DNA of 7,831 nt, from the NCBI GenBank assembly GCA_024638545.1, contig JAHEKD010000100.1, positions 1-7,831 of the forward strand. Direction: 5' to 3'. Positions 6,965 through 7,831 of the stretch are shown here, piece by piece. Source of the stretch: Gammaproteobacteria bacterium. GTDB taxonomy: Bacteria > Pseudomonadota > Gammaproteobacteria > Arenicellales > JAHEKD01. Position 1 is the first letter of the stretch; the number at the start of each line of letters is the position of its first letter. A program made the position numbers and the translations under genes. Below the pieces are notes generated by a model. That model saw nothing but the letters and a program-made list of their open reading frames with translations, was not told where the DNA came from and did no database searches.

Positions 6965-6993
6965 GTTAAAAGGAACTGAGCATATGCCTGCGG

Positions 6994-7290
6994 TTACTGG
7001 GGACTTAATTTTTGACCGGTTTTGATTTTTTCCAACTTGGATTGCGCATCCTCGGCCTCTCGCCGAGCTTTTTTCATCTCCCCACGCGTACGCAGTCTTG
7101 CAGACATGCTGATCAGATAACCCAGAATCAGACCGATGCCAAGCGAGGCGAAAATTGCCAGGTATACCTGTGTCTGGATCGATAACCCGGCATAATATTC
7201 GATATTAACCAACTGCTGGTTTTTCTGCGCAAATGTGAATGCAAGTACGAAAAATACCAGTAAGAGTACTAAATTGATAATCTTTTTCAT
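6994..7290 (-). CDS. lapA: LapA-family inner-membrane LPS assembly protein
   Basis: LapA (YciS, DUF1049 family) is a small inner-membrane partner of LapB in LPS assembly. This 98-residue protein has the family layout. The first hydrophobic segment is at about residues 4-21, followed by the short polar stretch AQKNQQLVNIEYYAG typical of the family. The second segment runs at about 41-62 and contains the glycine-rich GIGLILGYL. A charged C-terminal tail (about 65-95), rich in K, R and E, is likely a cytoplasmic coiled coil. It starts with ATG 23 nt after the ihfB stop, with only a weak GAG-type ribosome site about 11 nt away, and is followed by lapB after 29 nt. The ihfB-lapA-lapB order, widely conserved in gammaproteobacteria, supports the assignment. 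Confidence 0.9.
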   Translation of the reverse strand: MKKIINLVLLLVFFVLAFTFAQKNQQLVNIEYYAGLSIQTQVYLAIFASLGIGLILGYLISMSARLRTRGEMKKARREAEDAQSKLEKIKTGQKLSPQ

Positions 7291-7313
7291 TAAACCATTA
7301 TCTCATTAAACAA

Positions 7314-7592
7314 CTAGCGGTCAACCCTATCCCTGAGTTCTCGTCCCGGTTTAAAATGCGGGACGTGTTTAGCTGGCACGTAGACACGATCGCCTGTTTT
7401 AGGGTTACGCCCGACACGTTCAGGGCGGTAATGCAGCGAGAGGCTGCCGAATCCTCGAATTTCAACGCGCTCACCATTGGCGAGCGCGTCACAAACATAA
7501 TCCAGTATTTGATTAACTGCAAATTCGACATCTCGATAGGCCAGGTGGGGCTGCTGTTCTGCAAGTTGTTCAATTAGTTCTGATTTTGTCAT
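7314..7592 (-). CDS. ihfB: Integration host factor subunit beta
   Basis: IhfB (HimD) pairs with IhfA to form IHF, a nucleoid protein that binds a specific site in the minor groove and bends DNA by up to about 160 degrees. The 92-residue length is near that of E. coli IhfB (94). It shows [11 protein letters not shown] at the N-terminus, [14 protein letters not shown] at 43-56 with E44 and R46, which in E. coli contact the consensus, the beta-arm tip GRNPKTG at 61-67 with the intercalating proline P64, and [14 protein letters not shown] at 77-90. These features separate it from HU and IhfA. A good ribosome site (AGGA, 7603-7600) lies 7 nt before the ATG. It follows rpsA by 36 nt with no terminator-like hairpin, so co-transcription with rpsA is likely. 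Confidence 0.96.
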   Translation of the reverse strand: MTKSELIEQLAEQQPHLAYRDVEFAVNQILDYVCDALANGERVEIRGFGSLSLHYRPERVGRNPKTGDRVYVPAKHVPHFKPGRELRDRVDR

Positions 7593-7628
7593 TGCGAAAT
7601 CCTGTGTAACAAGTTCGAAGATGGTTTA

Positions 7629-7831
7629 TTAGGAATCTTTAGAATCCGCATCAGCAGTATCTGCCTGTGTGGAATTCGCACTCATTAACTGCTCTTTCAA
7701 CTTATCACCTAAAGTCGTCGTGGCCACGGTTTGACGAGAATATTCTTCAAGCGCTTCGTCTTCAAGGTCAAGTTCAAGGGCTCGAATTGAAAGCATGACT
7801 TTGCGTGACTTGCGATCAATACTGGTTACTT
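7629..7831 (-). CDS. rpsA: 30S ribosomal protein S1, C-terminal 66 residues only
   Basis: S1 binds mRNA on the 30S subunit and helps initiate translation on structured or weak ribosome sites. Only the 3' end is in the window; the rest lies beyond 7831. The visible translation begins VTSIDRKSRKVMLSIRALE (residues 1-19 of the fragment), the closing strands of the last S1 (OB-fold) repeat. An acidic stretch (LDLEDEALEEY) and a tail with TTLGDKLKEQL then a Ser/Thr/Ala/Asp-rich end follow. The S1-type SIDRKSRKVxLSIRA block plus the downstream ihfB make the identification secure. The gene closes with two consecutive in-frame stops (TAATAA, 7631-7626). Confidence 0.9.
   Translation of the reverse strand, partial: VTSIDRKSRKVMLSIRALELDLEDEALEEYSRQTVATTTLGDKLKEQLMSANSTQADTADADSKDS

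Noticed and set aside
7298..7573. 91-codon minus-strand frame and a 73-codon plus-strand frame over ihfB
   Set aside because: Both are frame shadows of ihfB, which carries all IHF-beta signature residues and a good ribosome site.
1..7831. Insertion sequence, prophage, CRISPR or toxin-antitoxin content
   Set aside because: No transposase, integrase, spaced direct repeats or paired small genes were seen. Nearly all of the window is accounted for by recognised minus-strand genes.

Overview
The window looks like chromosome of a moderate-GC gammaproteobacterium. The evidence is the conserved block rpsA-ihfB-lapA-lapB, a LapB with its C-terminal four-cysteine rubredoxin-like domain, and a full set of LPS heptose and nucleotide-sugar genes. 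The genus cannot be fixed from sequence alone. Every gene I can support lies on the minus strand, so transcription runs from the right end (7831) to the left end (1).

Right part (7831 to 5783): the 3' end of rpsA (ribosomal protein S1), then ihfB (IHF beta subunit), lapA and lapB (inner-membrane regulators of LPS synthesis). The gaps between them are 23 to 36 nt. A 198-nt spacer follows. It holds two interlocking inverted repeats and a good sigma70-type promoter that reads into a small secreted double helix-hairpin-helix (ComEA-like) protein at 5315-5578. A 14-bp perfect hairpin lies just after that gene.

Left part (5129 to 1): a tightly packed sugar-nucleotide operon with the order ugd, rfaE1/hldA, hldD, a UDP-glucuronate 4-epimerase and rfbB. 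The first junctions are TGATG and ATGA overlaps and the last two gaps are 11 and 5 nt. rfbB runs off the left edge. Two of the genes act in ADP-L-glycero-D-manno-heptose synthesis (kinase and epimerase). Ugd plus the 4-epimerase would give UDP-glucuronate and then UDP-galacturonate. RfbB starts the dTDP-deoxyhexose branch (for example dTDP-rhamnose). All of these feed LPS core, O-antigen or capsule assembly. They sit beside LapA/LapB, which in E. coli couple LPS assembly to LpxC turnover, so the window reads as an LPS supply-and-control neighbourhood. The heptose kinase lacks the cytidylyltransferase domain that is fused to it in E. coli HldE, so that step must be encoded elsewhere.

I see no mobile element, CRISPR array, tRNA or clearly new system. 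The points most worth a second look are the small secreted HhH gene with its own regulatory leader, the structured spacer after lapB, and the placement of a sugar-nucleotide cluster at the ihfB-lapAB site.
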